This document shows positions 35,962-44,491 of a stretch of 64,000 nt of DNA, piece after piece. Below the pieces are notes generated by a model. The model was not told where the DNA came from. It did no database searches and saw nothing but the letters and a program-made list of their open reading frames with translations. The DNA comes from Arthrobacter zhangbolii (GTDB lineage Bacteria > Actinomycetota > Actinomycetes > Actinomycetales > Micrococcaceae), in NCBI RefSeq assembly GCF_022869865.1, contig NZ_CP094984.1, forward strand, positions 2,852,001 through 2,916,000. The letters run 5' to 3'. The position numbers were made by a program, and so were the translations under genes. Position 1 is the first letter of the stretch, and every line of letters starts with the position of its first letter.

Positions 35962-36759
35962 CTAGTCCGAACTGCTGCGCTGCCGGCGGCGGGAGAACAC
36001 TGCGTAGCCGGCATAGATCAGCAGCCCGGCTGCCGCGCCGCAGATCCCGGGAAGCACCCAGTCAGGCAGGCCCTCGTTGGCCTCGGCACCAGCATGGGCG
36101 GCGGCCTCAGCGGTGTCAGGTTCAGCGGCGTCGGTTTCAACGGCGTCGGTTTCAAGGGCGTCGGCCTGAGTGTCCCCGGCGGCGCCGGTTCCGTTTGCAG
36201 GCGTTTCGGCGCTTCCCTTCGCCGGCATGCCCGCGGCGTTGTCACTCCCGGCTGCATCCGTGCCCGGAACAGCGTCGACGGCAGATCCGGCCACGGCGTC
36301 CGCACCCACCAGGAATTCGAACCGGCCGGCGATCGGATGCCCGTCGGAGGACACCACACGCCAGCGCACCGAATACTCCCCGCGGGGCAGCTCCTCCGGC
36401 AGCGGCTGGACCAGGGTTTCCCGGTTCAGCCGGGGGTCGGCTCCCGCCCAGTCGCGGCCGTCAGCATCCAGAACCAGGACCTGATGGCCCACATCCATCA
36501 GCACCGAACTGAAGGTAAGTTCCAGCTGCTCGGGAGCCGCATCGAGGCGCTCGCCGGCTGCGGGTGCAGTGCCCACGAGCTGGTCGTGGGCCGCGGCCGG
36601 GGCAGCCGATGCCAACGCTGCAATAAGGCAGCCCACGGCCAAGCCCATAGCCAGGACCGCAGCGAGCACGGCACGGTAGGGGCCGGACCTGCGCGGCCGC
36701 GCCGGAACGGCAGCGGAAAAGGGCATGGGAAACGGAGGGGACAGGTTGATCGAAGGCAT
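35962..36759 (-). CDS. copC: CopC-domain copper protein with C-terminal membrane anchor
   Basis: This 265-residue protein has a signal peptide ending in APAAA, so mature CopC would begin AHDQLVGTAPAAGE with the usual near-N-terminal copper-binding His. The domain continues with LELTFSSVLMD, LPRGEYSVRWRVVSSDGHPIAGRFEFLVG. A low-complexity linker built on TDAAETDAVETDA follows, then one C-terminal helix (VLPGICGAAAGLLIYAGYAVF) and basic residues. It is upstream of the PCu(A)C and DyP genes and probably passes copper at the membrane surface. Confidence 0.85.
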   Translation of the reverse strand: MPSINLSPPFPMPFSAAVPARPRRSGPYRAVLAAVLAMGLAVGCLIAALASAAPAAAHDQLVGTAPAAGERLDAAPEQLELTFSSVLMDVGHQVLVLDADGRDWAGADPRLNRETLVQPLPEELPRGEYSVRWRVVSSDGHPIAGRFEFLVGADAVAGSAVDAVPGTDAAGSDNAAGMPAKGSAETPANGTGAAGDTQADALETDAVETDAAEPDTAEAAAHAGAEANEGLPDWVLPGICGAAAGLLIYAGYAVFSRRRQRSSSD

Positions 36760-36868
36760 GACTGCTTTCCGCCGCCGGACGAGCGTCCGCGGCTGCTGGG
36801 GGATAGGTGTCCGCTGACGCGGTCAACCGGGGCATCCGCACGTTTGTGCGGATGCCCGAAAGCGCTCC

Positions 36869-37531
36869 TTAGCGGAACGCGGCAGCAGCTGGCGGGCCCC
36901 GGTGCCGCATCACCAGCAGTGGGATGCCGAGACGGGGTGCAGGTTCAATCCGCGCCATGTGCGCGGGCTTGGGCGCTTCCGGGCCCAGCGGCGCCGGCAG
37001 CGGCAACCGCGGAAATATGGCAACGATGCGCAGGCGGACGGCGCCCGCGAGGCGGAGCAGCGCGGCTTCACCGTGGCCGATGATCAGCATGGTAGCCGCC
37101 GCGGCCAGCAGATGCCCGAACCACATGCCTGCCGAAGGATGCCCCGAGGCCGTCACGCCTGCGCCAGCCACCACCTGGTCGGCGAGGGCCCCGGGATCAA
37201 CGTGCCCCGCGTGGCCGGCATGCCCGGCTGCGGCACCCGCCGTCGAGAGTCCCGTGAAACCGCCTGCAGGGGAAGGCATACCGGCACCGCCGGCGGTAAA
37301 CATCCAGTGGAAGAGGCCTTGGCTCACAAGAACGGCTCCCGCCGTACGCACGTGCGACAGGGCACGGCCTGCCAGAGCGCAGGAGACCATGGCGGACAGC
37401 GCAAGGCAGAGGACCAGGATGGACGGGTGAGGAATACTGCCGCCGGCCAGGATGTGCGCCGCAGCGGCAACCCCCGTGGCCGAGAGGGCGACAGCCCAGC
37501 CACGCAACTGACGTGCCGCGCGCGTGCCCAT
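36869..37531 (-). CDS. Predicted multi-pass membrane protein of the copper cluster
   Basis: The protein has 220 residues from ATG 37531, where GGGAGGAAGC immediately precedes the start. It has about four to five hydrophobic helices. The loop GHAGHAGHVDPG is rich in His and could bind metal. No family was recognised. It is the first of four co-directional genes (this one, copC, PCu(A)C, DyP), with gaps of 109 and 168 nt, so a role in copper delivery is an inference from position and the His-rich loop. Confidence 0.65.
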   Translation of the reverse strand: MGTRAARQLRGWAVALSATGVAAAAHILAGGSIPHPSILVLCLALSAMVSCALAGRALSHVRTAGAVLVSQGLFHWMFTAGGAGMPSPAGGFTGLSTAGAAAGHAGHAGHVDPGALADQVVAGAGVTASGHPSAGMWFGHLLAAAATMLIIGHGEAALLRLAGAVRLRIVAIFPRLPLPAPLGPEAPKPAHMARIEPAPRLGIPLLVMRHRGPPAAAAFR

Positions 37532-37656
37532 GCTTCCTCCCGAAGGGAATCCCGACCGGACGGATCGTCCGTCTGGTGCCAATTCTTCCCGGATTTCTAC
37601 ACGTTGTCGAATACGCGCGGCATCCGTGACACGCGCTGCAGCAGCCGTGCCGCGCT

Positions 37657-37662
37657 TACCAT
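37657..37662 (+). promoter_or_regulatory. Probable leaderless promoter (-10) of the SDR gene
   Basis: TACCAT is followed by 6 nt and then ATG 37669. No ribosome site is visible. Confidence 0.35.
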
Positions 37663-37668
37663 GGGCGG

Positions 37669-38487
37669 ATGCACACGCACCCTCCCCTCCCCCTGTCCGG
37701 ACGCACGGCTGTTATTACCGGGGTGAGCCGCCGCCAGGGAATCGGCTTCGCCATCGCCCGGCGGCTGGGCGGAATGGGAGCCAACCTTTTCCTGCAGCAT
37801 CATGTGCCCCACGACGAGGCGCAGCCCTGGGGTGCCGATTCCATTCCGGACCTGGTCCGGGACCTGCAGACTTCCCTGCCCGACGGCATCCGGGTGGAAC
37901 ACGCCGGGATCGACCTCGCGCCGGCGGCCGGTGCTGCCGAACTCATTCAGCGCGCACAATCCGCACTGGGCCACCTGGACATCCTCTGCTGCAACCATGC
38001 CAAAAGCGGCAGCGACGGCGGACTGCTGGACATGACACCGGAAAACCTGGATGCCCACTGGCAGGTCAACACGCGCTCCACCCTGCTGGCCACCCGCTAT
38101 TTCGCGGAGCAGCACGACGGCCGGGAGGGCGGGCGCGTGGTGTGGATGACGTCGGGCCAGTCACAGGGCCCCATGCCGGGCGAAATAGCCTATGCAACGT
38201 CGAAGGCCGCACTGGCCGGCGTGACGGCTTCAGTGGCGGACGGCCTGATGAGTCAGGGCATCATCCTCAATACCGTCAACCCGGGCCCGGTCAACACCGG
38301 CTACCTGAATGAGGAAACGGCGGACCGGCCGTCGGCGGAACTAAAGAGCGTGCTGGCGCATTTCCCGGGCGGACGGTTCGGCGAGCCCGACGACCCCGCC
38401 AGGCTCATCGCCTGGCTGGTCAGTGACGAAGGCCGCTGGATGGTAGGACAGGTCCTCAATACCGAGGGCGGTTTCCGCCGCTGGTAA
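37669..38487 (+). CDS. SDR-family oxidoreductase
   Basis: This 272-residue short-chain dehydrogenase has the cofactor motif TGVSRRQGIGFAIARRLGG (a TGxxxxxGIG variant), CNHAKSG at the NNAG position, MTSG (catalytic Ser region) and the YATSK catalytic pair near residue 180, then NPGPVNTGYL. This set looks like a 3-oxoacyl-ACP reductase-like SDR, but CNHA replaces the usual NNAG. Substrate unknown. It stands alone. Confidence 0.85.
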   Translation: MHTHPPLPLSGRTAVITGVSRRQGIGFAIARRLGGMGANLFLQHHVPHDEAQPWGADSIPDLVRDLQTSLPDGIRVEHAGIDLAPAAGAAELIQRAQSALGHLDILCCNHAKSGSDGGLLDMTPENLDAHWQVNTRSTLLATRYFAEQHDGREGGRVVWMTSGQSQGPMPGEIAYATSKAALAGVTASVADGLMSQGIILNTVNPGPVNTGYLNEETADRPSAELKSVLAHFPGGRFGEPDDPARLIAWLVSDEGRWMVGQVLNTEGGFRRW

Positions 38488-38528
38488 CCGTTCCTGCCCG
38501 GCAACGCCCGGCAACCCCCGCAAATGCA

Positions 38529-38562
38529 GACAGCACCCGCAGCAGTTGCTGCGGGTGCTGTC
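38529..38562. terminator. Strong hairpin between convergent genes
   Basis: A perfect 16-bp stem (GACAGCACCCGCAGCA with TGCTGCGGGTGCTGTC) with a 2-nt GT loop, which in practice will open to a tetraloop. It lies between the SDR gene and the opposing DUF6480 gene. No U-tract, but the stem is very stable. Confidence 0.7.
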
Positions 38563-38577
38563 CGGTTGTGCGGCGAT

Positions 38578-38826
38578 TCAGTTCTCGTCGTGGCCCTGGT
38601 CGCTGCTCATCTGGCCTTCGGCGGGCGGGGTCTCTCCCGGGGGAACTCCGCCGCCCGGCTCCAGTCCGGTGATGTTCCCCTCGGCGGGGTCCGGGTTGGG
38701 GCTGTCCGCCTTCGCCTCGCTGTGCGCGTGGTTGCCCGTCCCCTCCTGCGTGCCGGCACCCTTTTGCGCGTCCTTGGGCTTATCCGGATTTGCCGGGTCA
38801 TTGTTCGGGTTGTAGCTCTCGGCCAT
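38578..38826 (-). CDS. DUF6480-type small hydrophilic protein
   Basis: The protein has 82 residues from ATG 38826, with GAGGAGG 7 nt upstream. It is very hydrophilic and probably disordered. The segment [28 protein letters not shown] is the hallmark of DUF6480 proteins of Actinobacteria, whose function is unknown. The first half ([26 protein letters not shown]) is stress-protein-like in composition. The promoter region holds a perfect TAAGCATGCTTA palindrome. Confidence 0.75.
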   Translation of the reverse strand: MAESYNPNNDPANPDKPKDAQKGAGTQEGTGNHAHSEAKADSPNPDPAEGNITGLEPGGGVPPGETPPAEGQMSSDQGHDEN

Positions 38827-38879
38827 GTTCTGCCTCCTCGGCATCTCTGCGCGTTCACCAGCCTTGGCAAGCATCGTAC

Positions 38880-38891
38880 TAAGCATGCTTA
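38880..38891. promoter_or_regulatory. 12-bp palindrome upstream of the DUF6480 gene
   Basis: TAAGCATGCTTA is a perfect palindrome 54 nt upstream of the DUF6480 start. On the minus strand a TACGAT follows directly, a possible -10 box, so the palindrome would sit in or next to the promoter and could be an operator. Confidence 0.4.
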
Positions 38892-38980
38892 CGAGTTGCC
38901 TTCCAACCTAGTCCCCGTCCGGGCACATCTCAAGCCGGAGTCTTCAGGTTTCACCCGCGCAGAAGCTGCCCGGACGGAGA

Positions 38981-39748
38981 TCAGCCGCGGAAAACAGGCT
39001 TCCGCTTGGCCAGGAAGGCGGTAAATCCTTCGGCGTAATCCGGTGTTTTACTCAGCTGCACCTGTACCTCGTTTTCGGCATCCAGGGCATCCCAATAGCC
39101 CATACGGTGGTCCCTGATCTGCCCCACGAGCTCCTTGGAGGCCGCGAACGCCTGGGTAGGGCCGGACGCTGCTTTGGCGACGGCGGCGCGCGTCTTCGCG
39201 AGCAGCTCCGTCGGGGCAACCGCCCGGCTGAACAGTCCCCCCGCCACGGCGTCCGCACCGCTCATCAGTTCGGCGGTGTAGATCAGGTCCAAGGTCCGCT
39301 GCGGTCCAAGCCGTTCAGTGAACAGCCAGTGCCCGCCCGAATCCAGGGCGGCACCCAGGTTGGCGAAGGGCGAGCCGATCTTCGCGTCGTCGGCAACATA
39401 AACGACGTCGGTGACAGCCAGCAGGCCGAGCCCCACCCCCAGGCACGCACCGTGCGCGGCCGCGAAGGTCGGCACGGGAAACTCAGCCATTTTCTTCAGC
39501 AGGGGCCGCAGGGCATCCACCAGATAGGTCCGGGCATCGTCATTTTCCGGTGACACGCCCGTCAGGTCCCTACCGGCGCAGAAAGCGCGGCCCTCCCCGC
39601 GAAGCAGCAGGGCCCGCACACCGGCGGCCCCGGCGTCGTCGTACGCCTGTGAAAGCTCCCCGAGTGCCTCACCGCTGAGCGCATTGAGTTTCGCCGGGGC
39701 GTTCAGCACCACTTCGGCGATGCCGTCCCGTATGTCCAAATCAATCAT
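38981..39748 (-). CDS. paaG: Enoyl-CoA hydratase/isomerase, likely ring-1,2-epoxyphenylacetyl-CoA isomerase
   Basis: This 255-residue crotonase-fold protein has the oxyanion-hole segments GRAFCAGRDL and AAHGACLGVGLGLL. An Asp in ALDSGGHW corresponds to the catalytic Asp of PaaG, and the end EGFTAFLAKRKPVF matches PaaG-type proteins. PaaG turns the ring epoxide into oxepin-CoA. It is the last gene of the paaABCDE operon, 9 nt after paaE. PaaF-type hydratase activity is the alternative. Confidence 0.75.
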   Translation of the reverse strand: MIDLDIRDGIAEVVLNAPAKLNALSGEALGELSQAYDDAGAAGVRALLLRGEGRAFCAGRDLTGVSPENDDARTYLVDALRPLLKKMAEFPVPTFAAAHGACLGVGLGLLAVTDVVYVADDAKIGSPFANLGAALDSGGHWLFTERLGPQRTLDLIYTAELMSGADAVAGGLFSRAVAPTELLAKTRAAVAKAASGPTQAFAASKELVGQIRDHRMGYWDALDAENEVQVQLSKTPDYAEGFTAFLAKRKPVFRG

Positions 39749-39757
39749 GGCGTGCTC

Positions 39758-40888
39758 CTAGGCGTCGTAGTCCACGGTGACTGATGGACTGGTGGGCCGG
39801 CTCTGGCAGGTCAGGATGTAGCCGCGCTCCAGCTCCTCCGGTTCCAGGGCGTAGTTCTCCTCCATCTCCACGGTCCCGGTGACGAGCTTGGCCCGGCAGG
39901 TGCCGCAGACCCCGCCGGCGCAGGCGAAGGGAACATCCGGACGCACACGCAGGGCGGCGTTCAGCACTGATTCCCGGGCATGCACCGGGCTGGAAACTTT
40001 TCCCTGCAGCCCGTCGAGGCGGAAGGCAATGTCGTAGCTGGCACCCGCACTGTCCGGAACCACCGGCCGTCCGGCGGAGCCCTCCGGCCGGTCCGGCCTG
40101 CCGGTGGTGAACAGCTCAAACCGGACCCTGGCCGGATCAATGCCGCGTTCCGCGAGCGCATCGCGGCAAAGCTGGACCAGGTCAAACGGACCGCAGAGAA
40201 ACCATTCATCCACCGCATCTGCCGGAAGGACGGTGTCAATGAAGCTGGTGATTTTCTCTGCGTTGAGCCGCCCGCTGAGCAGCGGCGAGATCCGCTGCTC
40301 ACGGGAAAGCACATGGTGCACGGCGAACCGCGAAGGGTAACGGTCCTTCAGGTCCGCCAGTTCCTCCAGGAACATCACGTCCATGGCTGCCTTGTTGGCA
40401 TACACCAGGTCAAAGCGGGTGTGCTCCGAGGAGGCCAGGACGGACCGGGCAATGGCGATCACCGGGGTGATCCCCGATCCGGCTGCAACGGCAGCGAAGA
40501 CCTGGCCGCGTGCCTGTTCAGCCGCCATCCCCGACACCGGGCGCACGGTAAAGCTGCCGGCGGGCGACATCACGTCCAGCATGTCTCCGGCCTTCAGATG
40601 CTCGTTGGCCCAGGAGGAAAACAGGCCCCCGAGGTCACGCTTGACGGCCACCTTCAGTTCTCCGGGACGGGGTTCGGCACAGATGGAATAGCTGCGCCGC
40701 AGTTCGGTGCCTTCCAGCACCGTGCGGAGGGCAACGTATTGCCCGGGCAGGTAGCCATAGGCGTCCGCCAGTTCGGGAGGAACCGCGAAGGTGACCTCCA
40801 CGGCGTCTTCGGTCAGCCGGCGCACTGCCGCCACGGTCAGGGAATGGAAAGCGGCGCGCCGTACAGGCGCGGCGGGAAGAACGGTCAT
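39758..40888 (-). CDS. paaE: Phenylacetyl-CoA epoxidase reductase subunit
   Basis: This 376-residue reductase passes electrons from NAD(P)H to the PaaABC epoxidase. The N-terminal FAD domain has RRSYSICAEPRPGEL. The NAD domain has AAGSGITPVIAIARSVL and FLCGPFDLVQLCRDAL. The C-terminal [2Fe-2S] ferredoxin domain has CAGGVCGTCRAKLVTG and a final ligand in LTCQSRP. It starts 3 nt after the paaD stop. Confidence 0.94.
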   Translation of the reverse strand: MTVLPAAPVRRAAFHSLTVAAVRRLTEDAVEVTFAVPPELADAYGYLPGQYVALRTVLEGTELRRSYSICAEPRPGELKVAVKRDLGGLFSSWANEHLKAGDMLDVMSPAGSFTVRPVSGMAAEQARGQVFAAVAAGSGITPVIAIARSVLASSEHTRFDLVYANKAAMDVMFLEELADLKDRYPSRFAVHHVLSREQRISPLLSGRLNAEKITSFIDTVLPADAVDEWFLCGPFDLVQLCRDALAERGIDPARVRFELFTTGRPDRPEGSAGRPVVPDSAGASYDIAFRLDGLQGKVSSPVHARESVLNAALRVRPDVPFACAGGVCGTCRAKLVTGTVEMEENYALEPEELERGYILTCQSRPTSPSVTVDYDA

Positions 40889-40891
40889 GGA

Positions 40892-41407
40892 TCAGAGCAC
40901 CTTGAAGTAGTCGAACGGTTCCAGGCAGTCCCGGCAGACCCAGAGGGCCTTGCACGAGGTAGAGCCGAACCGGGTCAGTTCCCGGGTGTTGAGCGAGGAG
41001 CACTGCGGGCATTTCACGCTCAGCCCCACGCGGACAGGACCGGCGGCGGCACTGCCCGACGGCGGGGCGATGCCGTAGGCGTCCAGCTTCGCCTTCCCGT
41101 CAGCGGTCAGCCAGTCAGTGGTCCAGGCCGGAGCCAGTTCCAGGGCAACCTGCACCTCGGCATACCCGGCCCCGTGCAGGGCAGCCGTGACGTCCTGGCG
41201 GATGGCGTCCATGGCCGGGCAGCCGGAGTAGGTGGGGGTGATGGCCACCTGCACGCCGGCGTCGGAAACCTCCACCCGTCGCAGCACCCCCAGGTCCTCG
41301 ATGCTCAGTACGGGGATCTCCGGATCACACACCGTCGCGGCTACATCCCAGGCGGCGGCCGCCGCAGGATCTGCCGGCCGCAGGGAGGATGCCATCAGGC
41401 TCACCAC
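40892..41407 (-). CDS. paaD: Phenylacetyl-CoA epoxidase maturation protein
   Basis: This 171-residue PaaD (PaaJ) protein has a MIP18-like N-terminal domain (VCDPEIPVLSIEDLGVLRRV, then YSGCPAMDAIRQDV). The C-terminal Cys-rich part (CPQCSSLNTRELTRFGSTSCKALWVCRDCLEPFDYFK) is a probable zinc or Fe-S site. It helps mature the epoxidase metal centre. The start overlaps the paaC stop. Confidence 0.92.
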   Translation of the reverse strand: MVSLMASSLRPADPAAAAAWDVAATVCDPEIPVLSIEDLGVLRRVEVSDAGVQVAITPTYSGCPAMDAIRQDVTAALHGAGYAEVQVALELAPAWTTDWLTADGKAKLDAYGIAPPSGSAAAGPVRVGLSVKCPQCSSLNTRELTRFGSTSCKALWVCRDCLEPFDYFKVL

Positions 41408-42219
41408 GTGGCACCGGGATGTTCGCGGGCCAGGACCTGCAGTTCCGCCAGCAGGTAGCCCAGGTGCTCGCTGTGCCGTCCCTGCCTGCCGCCGCCGGGA
41501 GCCGGCTGAACCGCAGGTACCTGAAGCCCCGCCTCCTGCAATACGGCGGTGATGCTCCGCTCAAACTCCGGCTTCAGGCTGGACGGAAGGACCGCGCGCT
41601 CCCCCATCGCCACCGCCGCGTCGTCGTCCTCGAACAGCTCACCGACGTACGGCCAGGTCAGCTCCAGCGCGCGGATCATCCGCCGGCGGGATTCATCAGT
41701 GCCAAGGCCCAGCCGCAGCACCCACTGGACGCTGTGGTCCCGGTGGTAGTCCACTTCCTTGACCGCCTTCGCCGCGATGGCCGCCAGCGTGGGGTCCGCA
41801 CAGTGCTGCAGCGAGCTGTACAGCCCGAACTGATAGAAGGAGACCGCCAGCTGGCGGGCTATGGTGCGGGCAAAATCGCCGTTCGGCTGCTCCATCAGGT
41901 GGGCGGAACGGAACTCCGATTCGCTCCGCCAGTAGGCCAGGTCATCCTCGGTGCGGCCGTCGGCACTGCCGGCGTAGGTGAGGAAGGACCGGGCGTGGCC
42001 GATCAGGTCCAGGGCAATGTTGCCCAGCGCCACGTCCTCTTCGAGTTCCGGGGCGCGGGAAATCCACCAGCCCAGCCGCTGGGCCAGGACTAGGGCGTCG
42101 TCGCCCAGGCGGAGGGCATATGCCGCGGCGTCGGCCGGTGCCCGGGTGCCCGCTGCGGCAATGTCCTCGGGCCGCAGCGCATTGCCGGGGGTGATGCGGG
42201 TGGCGCTGTCCGAACTCAC
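41401..42219 (-). CDS. paaC: Phenylacetyl-CoA epoxidase structural subunit
   Basis: This 272-residue PaaC subunit has YALRLGDDALVLAQRLGWWISRAPELEEDVALGNIALDLIGHAR, a ferritin-like helix bundle without the full di-iron site; it pairs with PaaA in the epoxidase core. The EVDYHRDHSVQWVLRLGLGTDES segment is conserved. Overlaps with paaB (upstream) and paaD (downstream) show tight coupling. Confidence 0.93.
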   Translation of the reverse strand: MSSDSATRITPGNALRPEDIAAAGTRAPADAAAYALRLGDDALVLAQRLGWWISRAPELEEDVALGNIALDLIGHARSFLTYAGSADGRTEDDLAYWRSESEFRSAHLMEQPNGDFARTIARQLAVSFYQFGLYSSLQHCADPTLAAIAAKAVKEVDYHRDHSVQWVLRLGLGTDESRRRMIRALELTWPYVGELFEDDDAAVAMGERAVLPSSLKPEFERSITAVLQEAGLQVPAVQPAPGGGRQGRHSEHLGYLLAELQVLAREHPGATW

Positions 42220-42596
42220 AGGTGCCTCACTCCCTCGGACTTTGTGTAGTAGGTCGCGTGCCGGTAGTCCTTGCCCTGCGGGGATTCGAAGAGGCGCCCC
42301 CTGGCATCCGGGTCACTGGCGATGATGGCCGACGCCGGAACCACCCAGAGCGAGATGCCCTCGTTCCGGCGGGTGTACAGATCACGGGCGTTACGCACCG
42401 CCATGTCGGCATCCGGGGCGTGCAGGGACCCGGCGTGCACGTGGGAAAGGCCGCGGGAGGAACGCACAAAAACTTCCCACAATGGCCACACCGCGGACGG
42501 CGCTGCGGGCACGTCGGGCACGGGGGCAGCAGGGGCGGAAACCGCAGGCGCGGGTGCCAGGGCGCCGTCGTCGCCGGTTGTTGATCCACCTGTCAT
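42216..42596 (-). CDS. paaB: Phenylacetyl-CoA epoxidase small subunit
   Basis: This 126-residue PaaB has the family core WPLWEVFVRSSRGLSHVHAGSLHAPDADMAVRNARDLYTRRNEGISLWVV. About 36 residues rich in Ala and Pro precede it; most PaaB proteins are about 95 residues, so this extension is unusual. PaaB bridges the PaaAC core with the reductase. Its ATG follows paaA after 2 nt and its stop overlaps the paaC start (ATGA). Confidence 0.93.
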   Translation of the reverse strand: MTGGSTTGDDGALAPAPAVSAPAAPVPDVPAAPSAVWPLWEVFVRSSRGLSHVHAGSLHAPDADMAVRNARDLYTRRNEGISLWVVPASAIIASDPDARGRLFESPQGKDYRHATYYTKSEGVRHL

Positions 42597-42598
42597 GG

Positions 42599-43528
42599 CT
42601 AGGCCACCTCCGTGGCATTCTGCCGGCGCGCATAGGCCGCTGCGGCCTCACGGACCCAGGCACCTTCCTCATGGGCTTCGCGGCGCCGGGCCAGCCGCTG
42701 CGAATTGCAGGGCCCCCGCCCGGCCAGGACCTCGCGGAACTCCTCCCAGTCAAGCGGCCCGTGCTCCCACCGTCCGGTTTCCGCGTTGAAGCGGATGGCC
42801 GGGTCAGGCAGGGTCAGGCCAAGGACCTGCACCTGCTCAACGATCATTCCGACGAACCGCGAGCGCAGTTCATCGTTGGAAAACCGCTTGATGTTCCAGG
42901 CCATGGACTGGCGCGAGTTCGGTGAATCATCATCGGGCGGGCCGAACATCATCAGGGACGGTGCGTACCAGCGGTTGATGGCATCCTGCGCCATCTCCTT
43001 CTGTGCGTCAGTGCCCCGGGCGAGTTCGAGCAGGATTTCAAAGCCCTGCCGCTGGTGAAAGGACTCTTCCTTGCAGATCCGCACCATCGCCCGGCCGTAG
43101 GGTCCGTAGGAAGCGCGGCACAGCGGGACCTGGTTGCAGATGGCCGCACCGTCCACCAGCCAGCCAATGGCGCCCATGTCCGCCCAAGACAATGCGGGAT
43201 AGTTGAAGATCGAGGAATAGCGGGCCTTGCCGGCAATCAGGTCCTCGGTCATCCGGTCCCGGGGGGTGCCCAGGGTTTCTGCGGCGGAGTAGAGGTACAG
43301 GCCGTGCCCGGCTTCGTCCTGGACCTTGGCCATCAGGATGGCTTTGCGCTTGAGCGAGGGGGCACGGGAGATCCAGTTTCCCTCCGGCTGCATCCCGATG
43401 ATTTCCGAGTGCGCATGCTGGGAGATCTGCCGGACCAGGGTCTTCCGGTATCCCTCCGGCATCCAGTCCCGCGGTTCCACCCGGGCATCAGCTGCGATCA
43501 ATGCCTCGAACTGCTCTTGCCCGTCCAT
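42599..43528 (-). CDS. paaA: Phenylacetyl-CoA epoxidase catalytic subunit
   Basis: This 309-residue di-iron oxygenase subunit inserts oxygen into the phenylacetyl-CoA ring. Carboxylate/histidine ligand helices are visible as [20 protein letters not shown] and [18 protein letters not shown] (EXXH motifs), with [21 protein letters not shown] before them. It is the first gene of paaABCDE-paaG. A candidate TetR operator shared with paaZ begins 21 nt upstream of the ATG. Confidence 0.95.
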   Translation of the reverse strand: MDGQEQFEALIAADARVEPRDWMPEGYRKTLVRQISQHAHSEIIGMQPEGNWISRAPSLKRKAILMAKVQDEAGHGLYLYSAAETLGTPRDRMTEDLIAGKARYSSIFNYPALSWADMGAIGWLVDGAAICNQVPLCRASYGPYGRAMVRICKEESFHQRQGFEILLELARGTDAQKEMAQDAINRWYAPSLMMFGPPDDDSPNSRQSMAWNIKRFSNDELRSRFVGMIVEQVQVLGLTLPDPAIRFNAETGRWEHGPLDWEEFREVLAGRGPCNSQRLARRREAHEEGAWVREAAAAYARRQNATEVA

Positions 43529-43548
43529 GCCTAACCCCGTTCAATAAT

Positions 43549-43566
43549 TACCGACCGTTCGTTCAG
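43549..43566. promoter_or_regulatory. Candidate PaaR operator upstream of paaA
   Basis: TACCGACCGTTCGTTCAG matches the site upstream of paaZ (58002-58019, reverse orientation) at 15 of 18 positions, with all three differences in the centre. It is an imperfect palindrome of TetR-operator size. It is 21 nt from the paaA start codon. A TetR-family gene lies beside paaZ. Confidence 0.65.
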
Positions 43567-43675
43567 GATATGGACGCGGGATGGGACCGTCAAGGGATCC
43601 GCTGCCGCCCGTCCGGCGCCCGCGGTTATGGAAAACTAGTGGTCTGGATAGTTTCCTCAGCGCAGAAGGAGTCAT

Positions 43676-44281
43676 ATGGGTATCCCCGAGCCCGACGCCG
43701 GACCGCCGGCCGTGGACGCCCTTGCCGCACGCCCCGCGGAGGACCCGGTTGAAAAGGACGGCGTTGATACCGCCACCGCTCCCCACTCCGGCTCCGCAGC
43801 GGCACTGATTGTTCCAACACTCCTGGGCCTGCTTGGGTTTGTTGCCGTAGCAGCCGCCGTAACCTCGGAAGCGGCCACGGTTGCCGTCACCGCCCCGGGG
43901 CTGATGCTGGCCTTTACCGCGCTGGTGGTGGCCGGAATCAGTCCGCTGTACCTGCGGCGTCCCACGCTGCGCTCGCTGCGGCGCCCGGCCATCCTGCTGG
44001 CCGCCTGCCTGCTGGTGGAAGCCGCACTGTTCCTGGCGGCCTCGCATCTGGTCCTTTTCTCACTGCCTGCCCTGCCGCTGGCCCTGTGCGGCGGTGCCGT
44101 CCTGCTGGGCACCAGCCTGTGGGGCCAGTTCCGCAAGGGCCCGGCTCCGGACCCGGTGCTGCGCCCTCGCAGCGAACTGCCGCCCCGGCCCTTCGCTTCC
44201 ACCCTGCTGGCCGTGGCAGTGAACTGGCTGCTCTTCCTGACGGCTGGCGCCGTCTGTGCCTGGTTGCTGCTGGGCGACTAG
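43676..44281 (+). CDS. Hypothetical integral membrane protein
   Basis: The protein has 201 residues from ATG 43676, with AAGGAG 5 nt upstream. A 40-residue soluble N-terminus rich in Pro, Asp and Ala precedes about five hydrophobic helices (AALIVPTLLGLLGFVAVAAA, LMLAFTALVVAGI and others), ending in a last helix AVCAWLLLGD. No family recognised. It is divergent from paaA and converges on a small XRE regulator gene with only 4 nt between the stops. Confidence 0.7.
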   Translation: MGIPEPDAGPPAVDALAARPAEDPVEKDGVDTATAPHSGSAAALIVPTLLGLLGFVAVAAAVTSEAATVAVTAPGLMLAFTALVVAGISPLYLRRPTLRSLRRPAILLAACLLVEAALFLAASHLVLFSLPALPLALCGGAVLLGTSLWGQFRKGPAPDPVLRPRSELPPRPFASTLLAVAVNWLLFLTAGAVCAWLLLGD

Positions 44282-44285
44282 CCCT

Positions 44286-44489
44286 CTAGCCCTCTAACTG
44301 TTCCGGCAGGAACAGTTCCTCGATCCGCCGGCCCAGCACGCGGGCCAGGCCAAAAGCCAGGGGCAGCGAGGGATCAAACCTGCCCTTTTCAATGGAAATG
44401 ACCGTCTGCCGTGAGACCCCCAGGCGTTCCGCGAGCTGCACCTGCGACAATCCCAGCCGCACCCGCTCCTGCGCCACGCGGTTCTTCAT
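44286..44489 (-). CDS. Small XRE/YozG-type HTH regulator
   Basis: This 67-residue protein is almost entirely one Cro/CI helix-turn-helix: RVRLGLSQVQLAERLGVSRQTVISIEKGRFDPSLPLAFGLARVLG, then RIEELF. Such small regulators commonly pair with one small membrane protein gene. Here it starts 2 nt after the upstream membrane-protein gene on the same strand. A TGTAAAG/CTTTACA inverted repeat upstream of that gene is a candidate operator for autoregulation. Confidence 0.88.
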   Translation of the reverse strand: MKNRVAQERVRLGLSQVQLAERLGVSRQTVISIEKGRFDPSLPLAFGLARVLGRRIEELFLPEQLEG

Positions 44490-44491
44490 TC

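Noticed and set aside
39980-41458. 492-residue plus-strand frame opposite paaE and paaD
   Set aside because: Antisense to intact paa genes with recognised motifs.
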